DNA of 15,036 nt from the NCBI GenBank assembly GCA_035455185.1, contig DATIFQ010000345.1, positions 1-15,036 of the forward strand, read 5' to 3'. Every line of letters starts with the position of its first letter. The stretch's first letter is position 1. Positions 1-6,055 of this stretch are shown here, one piece after another. Below the pieces are notes generated by a model. The model made no database searches, was not told the origin of the DNA, and saw only the letters and a program-made list of their open reading frames with translations. Made by a program: the position numbers and the translations under genes. The DNA comes from JAEHDI01 sp035455185 (GTDB lineage Bacteria; Acidobacteriota; Terriglobia; Bryobacterales; Bryobacteraceae).

Positions 1-72
1 CTCTCGGACGAGCACGGGCCGGCACTGGCGATGTACCGGCCCGTAGAGGATGGATGCACGGATAGAATATAA
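1..72 (+). CDS. Possible C-terminal tail of an upstream gene (partial)
   Basis: Frame 1 is open from the window edge to a TAA at 70-72 and would encode the last 23 residues of a protein, ending in DGCTDRI. The first 16 or so codons mostly end in G or C, which suits coding sequence in this genome. The other two forward frames stop at 46 and 65. The piece is too short to recognise a family, and it overlaps the hairpin at 14-44. It may simply be non-coding. Confidence 0.3.
   Translation, partial: LSDEHGPALAMYRPVEDGCTDRI
14..44. repeat. Perfect 9-bp hairpin near the left edge
   Basis: ACGGGCCGG (14-22) and CCGGCCCGT (36-44) are exact reverse complements separated by a 13-nt loop. No run of T follows on either strand within the window, so it is not a classic intrinsic terminator. 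It may be a structure near the end of the upstream gene, or a chance palindrome in GC-rich coding sequence. Confidence 0.45.
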
Positions 73-73
73 G
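61..73 (+). promoter_or_regulatory. Possible -10 region for the membrane protein gene
   Basis: GATAGAATATAAG contains TAGAAT (63-68) and the overlapping TATAAG (68-73), both close to the sigma70 -10 consensus, 32-37 nt before the ATG at 105. The 9-mer GATAGAATA recurs exactly at 754-762, in the well-formed promoter of the next gene. No recognisable -35 hexamer is found 16-18 bp upstream, so support is limited. Confidence 0.3.
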
Positions 74-104
74 ATCCGGTCAAGCTGCACAGAGCCGGAC
101 TTGT

Positions 105-758
105 ATGACTTATTTTTGGTCGGTCCCCATCTGGCTCGGAATTGTGCTTCAAATCCTGGTCATTGCCGCGTTGTTGCGGGGACCGTACCGAAGTTTCAAG
201 GTCCTTTTTGTCTACTCGGTTGTTCTCTTTCTGATCACGGTCGGCGAGGCGGCCGCCTTCTATGACCGCGAGATATGGACGAAAACGTCCCGGCACTACT
301 GGATTGGCGATGCGATTCTGCAAACCCTTATCTTCGTGTTCGTGATCTCCCTTATTCATCGCGCCATGGCAACCAGTCTGAAGCGTGCCACAATCCGGCG
401 AATCCTTGTCTGCGGAGCGGCTCTCTTTGTGACGTCCTCGGTTTACCTCACACACGAGCCGAAGTTCGGCGCTTGGATGACAACCCTGAGCCGCAACCTG
501 GGACTTGCCGCGGTGATTCTCAACCTCGTCCTATGGGCGGCGCTGATCCGGGAACCGTCCGCCGACCGGAAGCTCCTCCTGGTGAGTGGCGGACTCGGAA
601 TCCAGATGGCCGGTAAAGCGATCGGGCACTCACTGCGTCAACTTTCGCGCTCCATGATCTTCACCGGCGACTTGATCATCGTCATGTCCCACCTTGCCTG
701 TCTGTACATCTGGTGGCAGGCATTCCGTAGTTTTGACCGCCCTGCACCGGAACGATAG
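105..758 (+). CDS. Seven-helix integral membrane protein, function unknown
   Basis: The protein has 217 residues and about seven hydrophobic segments, near residues 5-24, 33-52, 67-86, 98-115, 128-147, 155-173 and 184-205. Short basic loops lie between them (for example KRATIRR before helix 4). There is no signal peptide distinct from helix 1 and no catalytic motif I recognise. A W-T-K-T-x-R-H-Y-W stretch sits between helices 2 and 3. It resembles small multi-pass proteins of unknown function that I associate with Acidobacteriota, but I cannot assign a family. ATG at 105 is the only reasonable start, since an in-frame stop lies at 63-65; its ribosome binding site is weak. The stop codon overlaps the -10 box of the next gene's promoter, so the two genes are probably transcribed separately. 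Confidence 0.7.
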   Translation: MTYFWSVPIWLGIVLQILVIAALLRGPYRSFKVLFVYSVVLFLITVGEAAAFYDREIWTKTSRHYWIGDAILQTLIFVFVISLIHRAMATSLKRATIRRILVCGAALFVTSSVYLTHEPKFGAWMTTLSRNLGLAAVILNLVLWAALIREPSADRKLLLVSGGLGIQMAGKAIGHSLRQLSRSMIFTGDLIIVMSHLACLYIWWQAFRSFDRPAPER

Positions 759-761
759 AAT
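733..761 (+). promoter_or_regulatory. Sigma70-type promoter for the Gfo/Idh gene
   Basis: TTGACC (733-738) and TAGAAT (756-761) are separated by exactly 17 bp. Each matches its consensus (TTGACA, TATAAT) at five of six positions. The -10 box includes the TAG stop of the membrane protein gene (756-758). Transcription would start near 768, giving a leader of about 100 nt before the ATG at 868. I see no riboswitch in that leader. Confidence 0.6.
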
Positions 762-867
762 AGTGGCGGATTGTTGCGGACCGTCTGCCCTGCGGGCTCT
801 CCTTCGAAACCATCCGATTTTCCCGGCCTTTGCGGCGGAGTCGATCCAGTCCAGACAGGAGATTCAA

Positions 868-2232
868 ATGTCATTGTTGAAAGATTCGTTGAATCGCAGA
901 GACTTTGTGAGGAGCGCCGCCGGCGTGTCCGCGACGCTTGGGATGGCAGGTCAGGCTTTGGCCTCCCGGACAAGGTCTCAGTCCGGGCGAGTGCTTGGCG
1001 CAAACGACAAGATCAATGTCGGCGTTATTGGCGTCGGCGGGCGCGGCGCCTATCTAGCAAGGGAGTTCGCCGAGATCGGCGAGAAGACGGGCGCTTGCAA
1101 AGTGGCCGCGGTGTGCGACGTCTGGCAGAAGCGCGTCACCCAGCAGAAGGAAAAGCATCAGTGCGACGGGTACCTTGACTATCACGAGGTCATCAACCGG
1201 AAAGACATTGACGCGGTCGTGATCGCAACTCCCGATCACTGGCACGCCAGGATCGCCCTCGAGGCGATGGACCACGGCAAAGACGTCTACCTTGAGAAGC
1301 CCATGTGCCACACCGTCGAGGAAGCCCGGCAACTCGTGAGCACCGTCCGCGAGACCAAGCGCGTACTCCAGGTCGGTTCGCAGACGACGTCCGGCGATCA
1401 GTGGAACAAGGCCCGCAAGGCGATTGCCGACGGCATGATCGGCCAGATGATCATGAGCCAGGGCTCGTATCATCGCAACTCGAAAGAGGGCGAGTGGAAC
1501 TGGAAGATCGATCCCGAAGCCGGTCCCGAGGGGAAGGGCGATAATTTCCTCGACTGGAAGATGTGGATCGGCCCGGCGCAGAAGAGATCCTGGGATCCCG
1601 ACCGTTACTTCCGGTTCCGGAAATACTGGGACTACTCCGGAGGCATCGCTACCGACCTCTTCTATCACGTGGTCGCCCCGATGAACATCTGCTGGGGCGA
1701 GCCGCAGTTCCCGTACAAAGTGATGGCAGGCGGAGGCATTTACGTGTTCAAGAATCGTCCCGAGAACCCGTCGCTGCCGGATCGCGAAGTGCCGGACACG
1801 TTCCACTTGATCGGGGAATACGCCAAGGGCCATTCGATCGTGCTGTCGTCTTCGATGGCGAATTCACAGCACATCCCTGGACTCATCCGCGGTCACGAGG
1901 GATCGATCATCATGGTCGAGCACGGGCAATTCGAAAGCTTGACACCTTTCATCTCGGTGATCCCGGAAAAACGCGTGGTGAACGACGAGTACAAGGCGAA
2001 GTTTGGCGACGAGCCGATTAGGATCCCGGTTGAAGAGACGGAAACGATCACTGTACACATCACGAACTTCCTCGATTGCATGCGTAGCCGCCAGAAGCCG
2101 ACTCTCGATGTCGAGACCGGCGCGAGGGCGCAGGTGCTGATTTCAATGGCAGTGCAGTCGTACCGCGAAGGCCGTATCCTCTACTTCGACGAGAGGAACT
2201 GGAAAGTGGTGGCGAAGCCGCCCAGAGCGTAA
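868..2232 (+). CDS. Tat-exported Gfo/Idh/MocA family oxidoreductase
   Basis: This 454-residue protein belongs to the NAD(P)-dependent sugar or cyclitol dehydrogenase superfamily. A twin-arginine signal comes first (NRRDFVRSAAG, residues 9-19, then a hydrophobic stretch to about 32), followed by the Rossmann fingerprint GVIGVGGRG (52-60). The family motif EKP is at 143-145; its lysine normally contacts substrate. GGIATDLFYH (258-267) supplies the Asp and His of the catalytic region. The C-terminal part is the usual mixed-sheet substrate domain. ATG at 868 is chosen over longer in-frame starts because AGGAG (857-861) sits 6 nt before it and the Tat motif begins nine residues later. Exported members such as glucose-fructose oxidoreductase carry a tightly bound cofactor through Tat, and the same is plausible here. 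The substrate is unknown. No neighbour belongs to an obvious sugar pathway. Confidence 0.92.
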   Translation: MSLLKDSLNRRDFVRSAAGVSATLGMAGQALASRTRSQSGRVLGANDKINVGVIGVGGRGAYLAREFAEIGEKTGACKVAAVCDVWQKRVTQQKEKHQCDGYLDYHEVINRKDIDAVVIATPDHWHARIALEAMDHGKDVYLEKPMCHTVEEARQLVSTVRETKRVLQVGSQTTSGDQWNKARKAIADGMIGQMIMSQGSYHRNSKEGEWNWKIDPEAGPEGKGDNFLDWKMWIGPAQKRSWDPDRYFRFRKYWDYSGGIATDLFYHVVAPMNICWGEPQFPYKVMAGGGIYVFKNRPENPSLPDREVPDTFHLIGEYAKGHSIVLSSSMANSQHIPGLIRGHEGSIIMVEHGQFESLTPFISVIPEKRVVNDEYKAKFGDEPIRIPVEETETITVHITNFLDCMRSRQKPTLDVETGARAQVLISMAVQSYREGRILYFDERNWKVVAKPPRA

Positions 2233-2244
2233 GTGGCCAGCGGC

Positions 2245-2261
2245 GAAATGGGGGTCTGACT
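2245..2261 (+). repeat. Gene-end motif, copy A (direct)
   Basis: GAAATGGGGGTCTGACT lies 12 nt after the stop of the Gfo/Idh gene. It matches copy B at 2791-2806 except for one extra T, and an inverted diverged copy is at 2834-2849. Copies A and B are in the same orientation and bracket the GNAT gene. Copy A stands alone, without the long hairpin partner that copy B has. Confidence 0.6.
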
Positions 2262-2273
2262 CACCCGGGACGC

Positions 2274-2282
2274 TGACATAAT
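2274..2282 (+). promoter_or_regulatory. Extended -10 promoter candidate for the GNAT gene
   Basis: TGACATAAT reads as an extended -10 element: TG, one base, then CATAAT (2277-2282). A -35 candidate is poor; CTGACT at 2256-2261 is 15 bp away. Transcription from this box would begin only about 5-7 nt before the ATG at 2295, so the message would be nearly leaderless. Confidence 0.4.
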
Positions 2283-2294
2283 CTTAGAAGTCGA

Positions 2295-2789
2295 ATGAAC
2301 TACGAGCTGGCCGATCTGGTGGAAGACGATCGAACGGCTATCGTCTCGATTTTCAACCACTACGTCGAGCATAGCTTTGCGGCCTATCCCGATGAACCGG
2401 TGACCGATACTTTCTTTGATCGGATCCTCGAGATGAGCAAGGGTTATCCGGCGGTGAGCATTAAGGCCGAAACCGGTGAAGTCGTCGGTTTCGGCTTTCT
2501 TCACGCGTTTCACCCCGCCACTACCTTCCGCCGTACGGCAGAAATCACGTACTTTCTGCTTCCGGTACACACGGGAAAGGGCCTTGGCAACCGCCTGCTC
2601 GCGTACTTCATCGAAAAGGCGCGAGACATGGAAATCGACAATCTGCTGGCCAGCGTCTCCTCGCTGAACGAGCAGAGCCTTCGCTTTCACGCCCGTGCCG
2701 GATTCGAACGCTGTGGAACCTTCCGCGCGGTGGGTCGGAAGCTTGATCGCGAGTTCGACGTGGTCTGGTTTCAGAAACGGCTCTCGTGA
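2295..2789 (+). CDS. GNAT N-acetyltransferase, phosphinothricin acetyltransferase-like
   Basis: This 164-residue single-domain GNAT protein would transfer acetyl from acetyl-CoA to a small amine. The acetyl-CoA loop is HTGKGLG (92-98), and the next helix (LGNRLLAYFIEKAR) follows as expected. NEQSLRFHARAGF (125-137) is the conserved motif B of the Pat/Bar branch, and GRKLDREFDVVWFQKRL matches the C-terminus of that branch. The N-terminal IFNHYVEHS segment also fits. Many such proteins act on methionine derivatives or other amines, so phosphinothricin activity should not be assumed. The start has little Shine-Dalgarno sequence (only AGAAG at 2286-2290), in line with a short or leaderless transcript. 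The gene is bracketed by direct copies of the GAAATGGGGG(T)CTGACT motif and is convergent with aspS. It could have arrived as a unit, but I see no transposase or integrase. Confidence 0.88.
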   Translation: MNYELADLVEDDRTAIVSIFNHYVEHSFAAYPDEPVTDTFFDRILEMSKGYPAVSIKAETGEVVGFGFLHAFHPATTFRRTAEITYFLLPVHTGKGLGNRLLAYFIEKARDMEIDNLLASVSSLNEQSLRFHARAGFERCGTFRAVGRKLDREFDVVWFQKRLS

Positions 2790-2851
2790 AGAAATGGGGG
2801 CTGACTATTTTCGCCGCCCTGGGCGATATGGCTGTCTGCCCCCATCTCTTC
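2788..2851. repeat. Long hairpin between GNAT and aspS; REP-like or two-way terminator
   Basis: GAAGAAATGGGGGCTGAC (2788-2805) pairs with GTCTGCCCCCATCTCTTC (2834-2851) at 16 of 18 positions. The 28-nt loop contains a small nested stem, CGCC-CTG-GGCG (2815-2825). The structure fills almost all the space between two convergent genes: it overlaps the GNAT stop (2787-2789) and ends one base before the aspS stop (2852-2854). Each arm is a copy of the gene-end motif also found at 2245-2261. There is only a weak T run (ATTTTC) inside the loop, so a classic rho-independent terminator is not certain. It may act as a bidirectional terminator, an RNA-stabilising 3' end or a REP-type dispersed repeat. 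Confidence 0.7.
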
Positions 2852-4636
2852 CTACGCCCCGCCCACTACTTTGATGCCGAGTTCCCGCAACTGATGCTCC
2901 GGCACCAGGGACGGTGCATCGCACATCAGGTCGGTTCCACGAGCGGTCTTGGGGAATGGGATCACGTCGCGGATCGAAGTCTCTCCCGCCAGGATCATCA
3001 CCAGACGGTCAAGCCCGAGCGCGATGCCGCCATGCGGCGGAGCACCGTACTCGAGTGCATCGAGCAGGAATCCAAACCTTCTGCGAGCCTCTTCGTCGCT
3101 GAAGCCCAAAGCCTCAAATACCTTCGACTGCACGTCACGGCGGTGGATACGAATCGAACCAGAGCCCAACTCGACTCCGTTCAGGACCAGGTCGTACGAC
3201 TTGGCGCGGCAGTTGGCCGGATCCGTTGTCAGCTTGTCGATGTCCTCGTCCATCACCGATGTGAATGGATGGTGGGCGGCGTCCCAGCGCTTTTCGTCCT
3301 CGTTCCACTCGAACATCGGGAAATCCACCACCCAGAGAAACTGAAAATTCTTCGGGTCGAGTAAACCATGCCGGTCGTTGTACTTCTGCGCGGCGTAGAG
3401 GCGCAATTGCCCGCACGCCATGAACACGGCATCAATCGGACGTTGTCCTTTGGGCGCACCAGGCCACCCGGCGAGCAGCAGCAGGTCGTCCTCTGCGGCG
3501 CCGGTTCGTTCGCGAACCGCGGCTATCGGCTCCGGGAAATCCCGCTCCAGACGCTTCACGTCGTCGTATACCCGAAGGCCACGTTCCGTTCCGAACGCCT
3601 TCAGCTCATCGCGTTCCTTCCGTGAAAGGACGCCGGTCTTCGGAATGCGGATCGCCACCAGCGGCAATCCCTCGGTTGTGAGGTTCGCGCCCGGGAAAAG
3701 GTCTTCCACAGCATGGAACGGCGGGAGTCGGAGATCCGGTTTGTCGATGCCATAGGAACGCATCGCCTGGCGATAAGTCAGCCGCGTGAACGGGAACCGC
3801 ACGTCGTGGCCGGCCACGGCGCAGACGCGCCTGACAAGCGGCTCGATCACCTCGAAGATCTGTTCTTCCTGCGGGAACGACATCTCAAGGTCGATCTGCG
3901 TGAATTCGGGCTGCCGGTCAGCGCGCAAATCCTCGTCGCGAAAGCAGCGCACGATCTGGAAGTACTTCTCGAACCCGCTGACCATCAGAAGCTGCTTGAA
4001 AATCTGAGGCGACTGTGGCAGCGCATAAAAGTGCCCCCGCTGGACACGGCTCGGCACAAGGTAGTCGCGGGCGCCTTCCGGTGTCGAGCGCGTCATGAAG
4101 GGCGTCTCGATTTCGAGAAAGCCCATCGAATTCAGCGCCTCGCGCACCGCGAAGGAGATCTTCGATCGCAGGATGATGTTGCGCTGCATGTGGGGCCGGC
4201 GCAGGTCGACGTAGCGGTACTTCAGCCTCACGTCCTCGCTCACGTCGACCGTCTCCTCCATCGGGAACGGCGGTGTGCGCGACTCGTTCAATATCCACAA
4301 CTTCTCCGCCACCACTTCCACCTCGCCGGTTTCAATCGCGGAATTGACGGTCTCCGGCGTGCGTTTCTGAAGGATGCCCTCGACGGCGATGACGTACTCC
4401 GAGCGCAGCAACTCCGCTTTCTCGTGGACCTTCGATTCCGTGCCGGCATGGAAGACGGCCTGGGTCACGCCGTCGCGGTCTCGCAGGTGGATGAAGATGA
4501 CGCCGCCAAGGTCGCGGCGCCGGTGCACCCAGCCCATCAGAAGAACGCGGGAGCCGGCGTCGCTCGCACGAAGTTGCCCGCATGTGTGAGTTCGTCTCAA
4601 CTCGCCTAGAAAATCCAGGGGTACGCTTTCCGGCAT
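2852..4636 (-). CDS. aspS: Aspartate--tRNA ligase (bacterial type)
   Basis: AspRS is a cytoplasmic class II synthetase that charges tRNA-Asp with aspartate using ATP. The 594 residues match the bacterial type. An N-terminal OB-fold anticodon domain contains GWVHRRRDLGG (35-45). Motif 1 is around MGFLEIETPFMTRSTPEG (171-188), and QSPQIFKQ (208-215) is the aspartate-binding region. Motif 2 is FRDEDLRADRQPEFTQID (242-259). A GAD insertion lies around residues 300-420. Motif 3, GLDRL (541-545), ends the catalytic core. The ATG is preceded by AGGAA (4643-4647) with suitable spacing. The gene lies 15 bp after hisS and must be co-transcribed with it. Residue 43 is Leu in RRRDLGG, where the non-discriminating Pseudomonas-type enzyme has His; that leans towards a discriminating enzyme, but one residue does not settle it. 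Confidence 0.98.
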   Translation of the reverse strand: MPESVPLDFLGELRRTHTCGQLRASDAGSRVLLMGWVHRRRDLGGVIFIHLRDRDGVTQAVFHAGTESKVHEKAELLRSEYVIAVEGILQKRTPETVNSAIETGEVEVVAEKLWILNESRTPPFPMEETVDVSEDVRLKYRYVDLRRPHMQRNIILRSKISFAVREALNSMGFLEIETPFMTRSTPEGARDYLVPSRVQRGHFYALPQSPQIFKQLLMVSGFEKYFQIVRCFRDEDLRADRQPEFTQIDLEMSFPQEEQIFEVIEPLVRRVCAVAGHDVRFPFTRLTYRQAMRSYGIDKPDLRLPPFHAVEDLFPGANLTTEGLPLVAIRIPKTGVLSRKERDELKAFGTERGLRVYDDVKRLERDFPEPIAAVRERTGAAEDDLLLLAGWPGAPKGQRPIDAVFMACGQLRLYAAQKYNDRHGLLDPKNFQFLWVVDFPMFEWNEDEKRWDAAHHPFTSVMDEDIDKLTTDPANCRAKSYDLVLNGVELGSGSIRIHRRDVQSKVFEALGFSDEEARRRFGFLLDALEYGAPPHGGIALGLDRLVMILAGETSIRDVIPFPKTARGTDLMCDAPSLVPEHQLRELGIKVVGGA

Positions 4637-4651
4637 AGATGATTCCTGCGG

Positions 4652-5893
4652 TTATAGCCTTTCGAACAGTTCGGATTCGTTGACAGTCTGCCGCCCGCCG
4701 GACGTCATGTCCTTCAACTGAAAGGTTCCGGCGGCGATCTCGTCGTCACCCACGATCAACGCGAAGCGGGCGCCCGTTTTGTTCGCCAGTTCCAGGGCGC
4801 GCTTGAGTCGCGCGTCGGCAACGACCTCGACGGACTTGCCGGACAGCCTGAGCCGCCGGGCAAGGGGAGCGACTTTCCGGAACGCGGCTTCGCCTAACGG
4901 AACGACGAACAGGTCCAATGCGCGGGTCCCCGCGCCCGTGTTCGATTCCTCCAGGGTCAGCACGAGACGGTCCTCGCCGATGGAGAAACCGATTCCCGGG
5001 GAGTGAACTTTGGACCCGAGCGCTTCGGCAAGTCCGTCGTAACGCCCGCCGCCGAGCACCGAATTCTGGGCACCGAGGGCGCCGTGCGTGATTTCGAACG
5101 TCGTGCGCATATAGTAGTCGAGGCCGCGCACCAAGCGGGGCCGGACTTCAAAGGCGATCTCCCTGTCCTGGAGATAGCCGCGCACCGTCTCAAAATGCTC
5201 GCGGCAGGCGACGCACAGGTAATCGAGGATCGACGGCAACGATTCGATTACCGGCTGGTCCGCTTCCACCTTGCAGTCGAGAACCCGGAGCGGATTCGTC
5301 TCCGCTCGACGCCGGCAATCGGCACACAGCGAGGAGGAGACTTTGCGAAGTTCCTCTCGTAAGGCGGCCAGAAACTTCGGCCGACACTCGGAACAACCGA
5401 CGGAATTGAGCAGCAACCGGAAGCCCGCGAGACCAGCGCGGCTGAGGATCTCGACCGCGAGCTCGATTACCTCCGCATCCACAGCGGGCGATTCCGAGCC
5501 GATGGCCTCCGCGCCGATTTGGTAGAACTGCCGGTAGCGTCCCTTCTGCGGCCGTTCGCGCCGGAACATTGGGCCCATGTAGTACAGCTTCATCGTGCCG
5601 GGCTGTTGGTCCAGCCGGTGCTCGATATAGGCGCGGATCACGGAAGCCGTACACTCCGGACGGAGTGTCAGCGAGGAGCCGTCCTTGTCCTCAAAGGTGT
5701 ACATCTCCTTGGTGACAATGTCGGTTTCCTCCCCGACGCCGCGCGCGAAAAGCAGCGTTTCCTCGAAAATCGGCGTGCGGATTTCGTGGTAGTTGTAAGC
5801 GCGGAAGACGTCCCGTGCCCTGTGCTCCACATCGTTCCAGACGCCGCTCGATGGCGGGAGGATGTCACGTGTTCCTTTGACCGCCCGAATCAA
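4652..5893 (-). CDS. hisS: Histidine--tRNA ligase
   Basis: HisRS is the cytoplasmic class II synthetase for tRNA-His. At 413 residues it is of normal bacterial length. The start region MIRAVKGTRDILP is typical. Motif 2 is YYMGPMFRRERPQKGRYRQF (104-123), and the histidine-specific signature LVRGLDYY is at 254-261, with GGGRYDG (281-287) in the motif 3 region. Between these lies a cysteine-rich stretch (C167, C170, C190, C193, C207, C227, C230) of the kind found in Bacillus-type HisRS. The start codon is TTG (5891-5893): an in-frame stop lies just upstream, no ATG is available near the family start, and AAGGAAA (5901-5907) is a good ribosome binding site 7 nt away. The gene leads the hisS-aspS operon. 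No T-box specifier stem is visible in the leader, only a strong hairpin. Confidence 0.98.
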   Translation of the reverse strand: MIRAVKGTRDILPPSSGVWNDVEHRARDVFRAYNYHEIRTPIFEETLLFARGVGEETDIVTKEMYTFEDKDGSSLTLRPECTASVIRAYIEHRLDQQPGTMKLYYMGPMFRRERPQKGRYRQFYQIGAEAIGSESPAVDAEVIELAVEILSRAGLAGFRLLLNSVGCSECRPKFLAALREELRKVSSSLCADCRRRAETNPLRVLDCKVEADQPVIESLPSILDYLCVACREHFETVRGYLQDREIAFEVRPRLVRGLDYYMRTTFEITHGALGAQNSVLGGGRYDGLAEALGSKVHSPGIGFSIGEDRLVLTLEESNTGAGTRALDLFVVPLGEAAFRKVAPLARRLRLSGKSVEVVADARLKRALELANKTGARFALIVGDDEIAAGTFQLKDMTSGGRQTVNESELFERL

Positions 5894-5918
5894 GGTTCCG
5901 TTTCCTTATGGTTCTTTG

Positions 5919-5938
5919 GCGGCGAGCCGACTCGCCGC
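5919..5938 (-). promoter_or_regulatory. Leader hairpin upstream of hisS
   Basis: GCGGCGAG (5919-5926) and CTCGCCGC (5931-5938) form a perfect 8-bp stem with a 4-nt loop, 25 nt upstream of the hisS TTG and just before its ribosome binding site. A weaker stem, ACCCC-GGAGA-GGGGT (5965-5979), lies further upstream. The rest of the 162-bp space between the divergent genes holds no convincing promoter that I could place. The hairpin could tune hisS translation or message stability, but nothing shows it to be a sensor. Confidence 0.45.
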
Positions 5939-6055
5939 TGATATTGGTGAATGCGGGCAAAACGACCCCGGAGAGGGGTGTCCCAACAGGCACGAATCAC
6001 GATTTTTCGTTGAATTCTTCATGCTAGCACACGGTTGCGCGATACTGGTTTTCTT

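Noticed and set aside
694..867. Upstream extension of the Gfo/Idh reading frame by 58 codons
   Set aside because: It would overlap the membrane protein gene and the promoter at 733-761 and would place the Tat signal far from the N-terminus. ATG at 868 has the ribosome binding site.
3713..4609. 298-codon plus-strand frame opposite aspS
   Set aside because: It is the antisense shadow of AspRS motifs 1 and 2, rich in Arg, Ala and His with no domain signal.
2852..4636. AspRS as a clearly non-discriminating enzyme (tRNA-Asp and tRNA-Asn)
   Set aside because: The first signature checked, RRRDLGG, has Leu where the Pseudomonas-type non-discriminating enzyme has His. Deciding would need the asnS and gatCAB content of the genome.
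5894..6055. T-box or other riboswitch in the hisS-S9 divergent region
   Set aside because: No T-box TGGNACCGCG-like sequence or specifier stem is visible, only simple hairpins.
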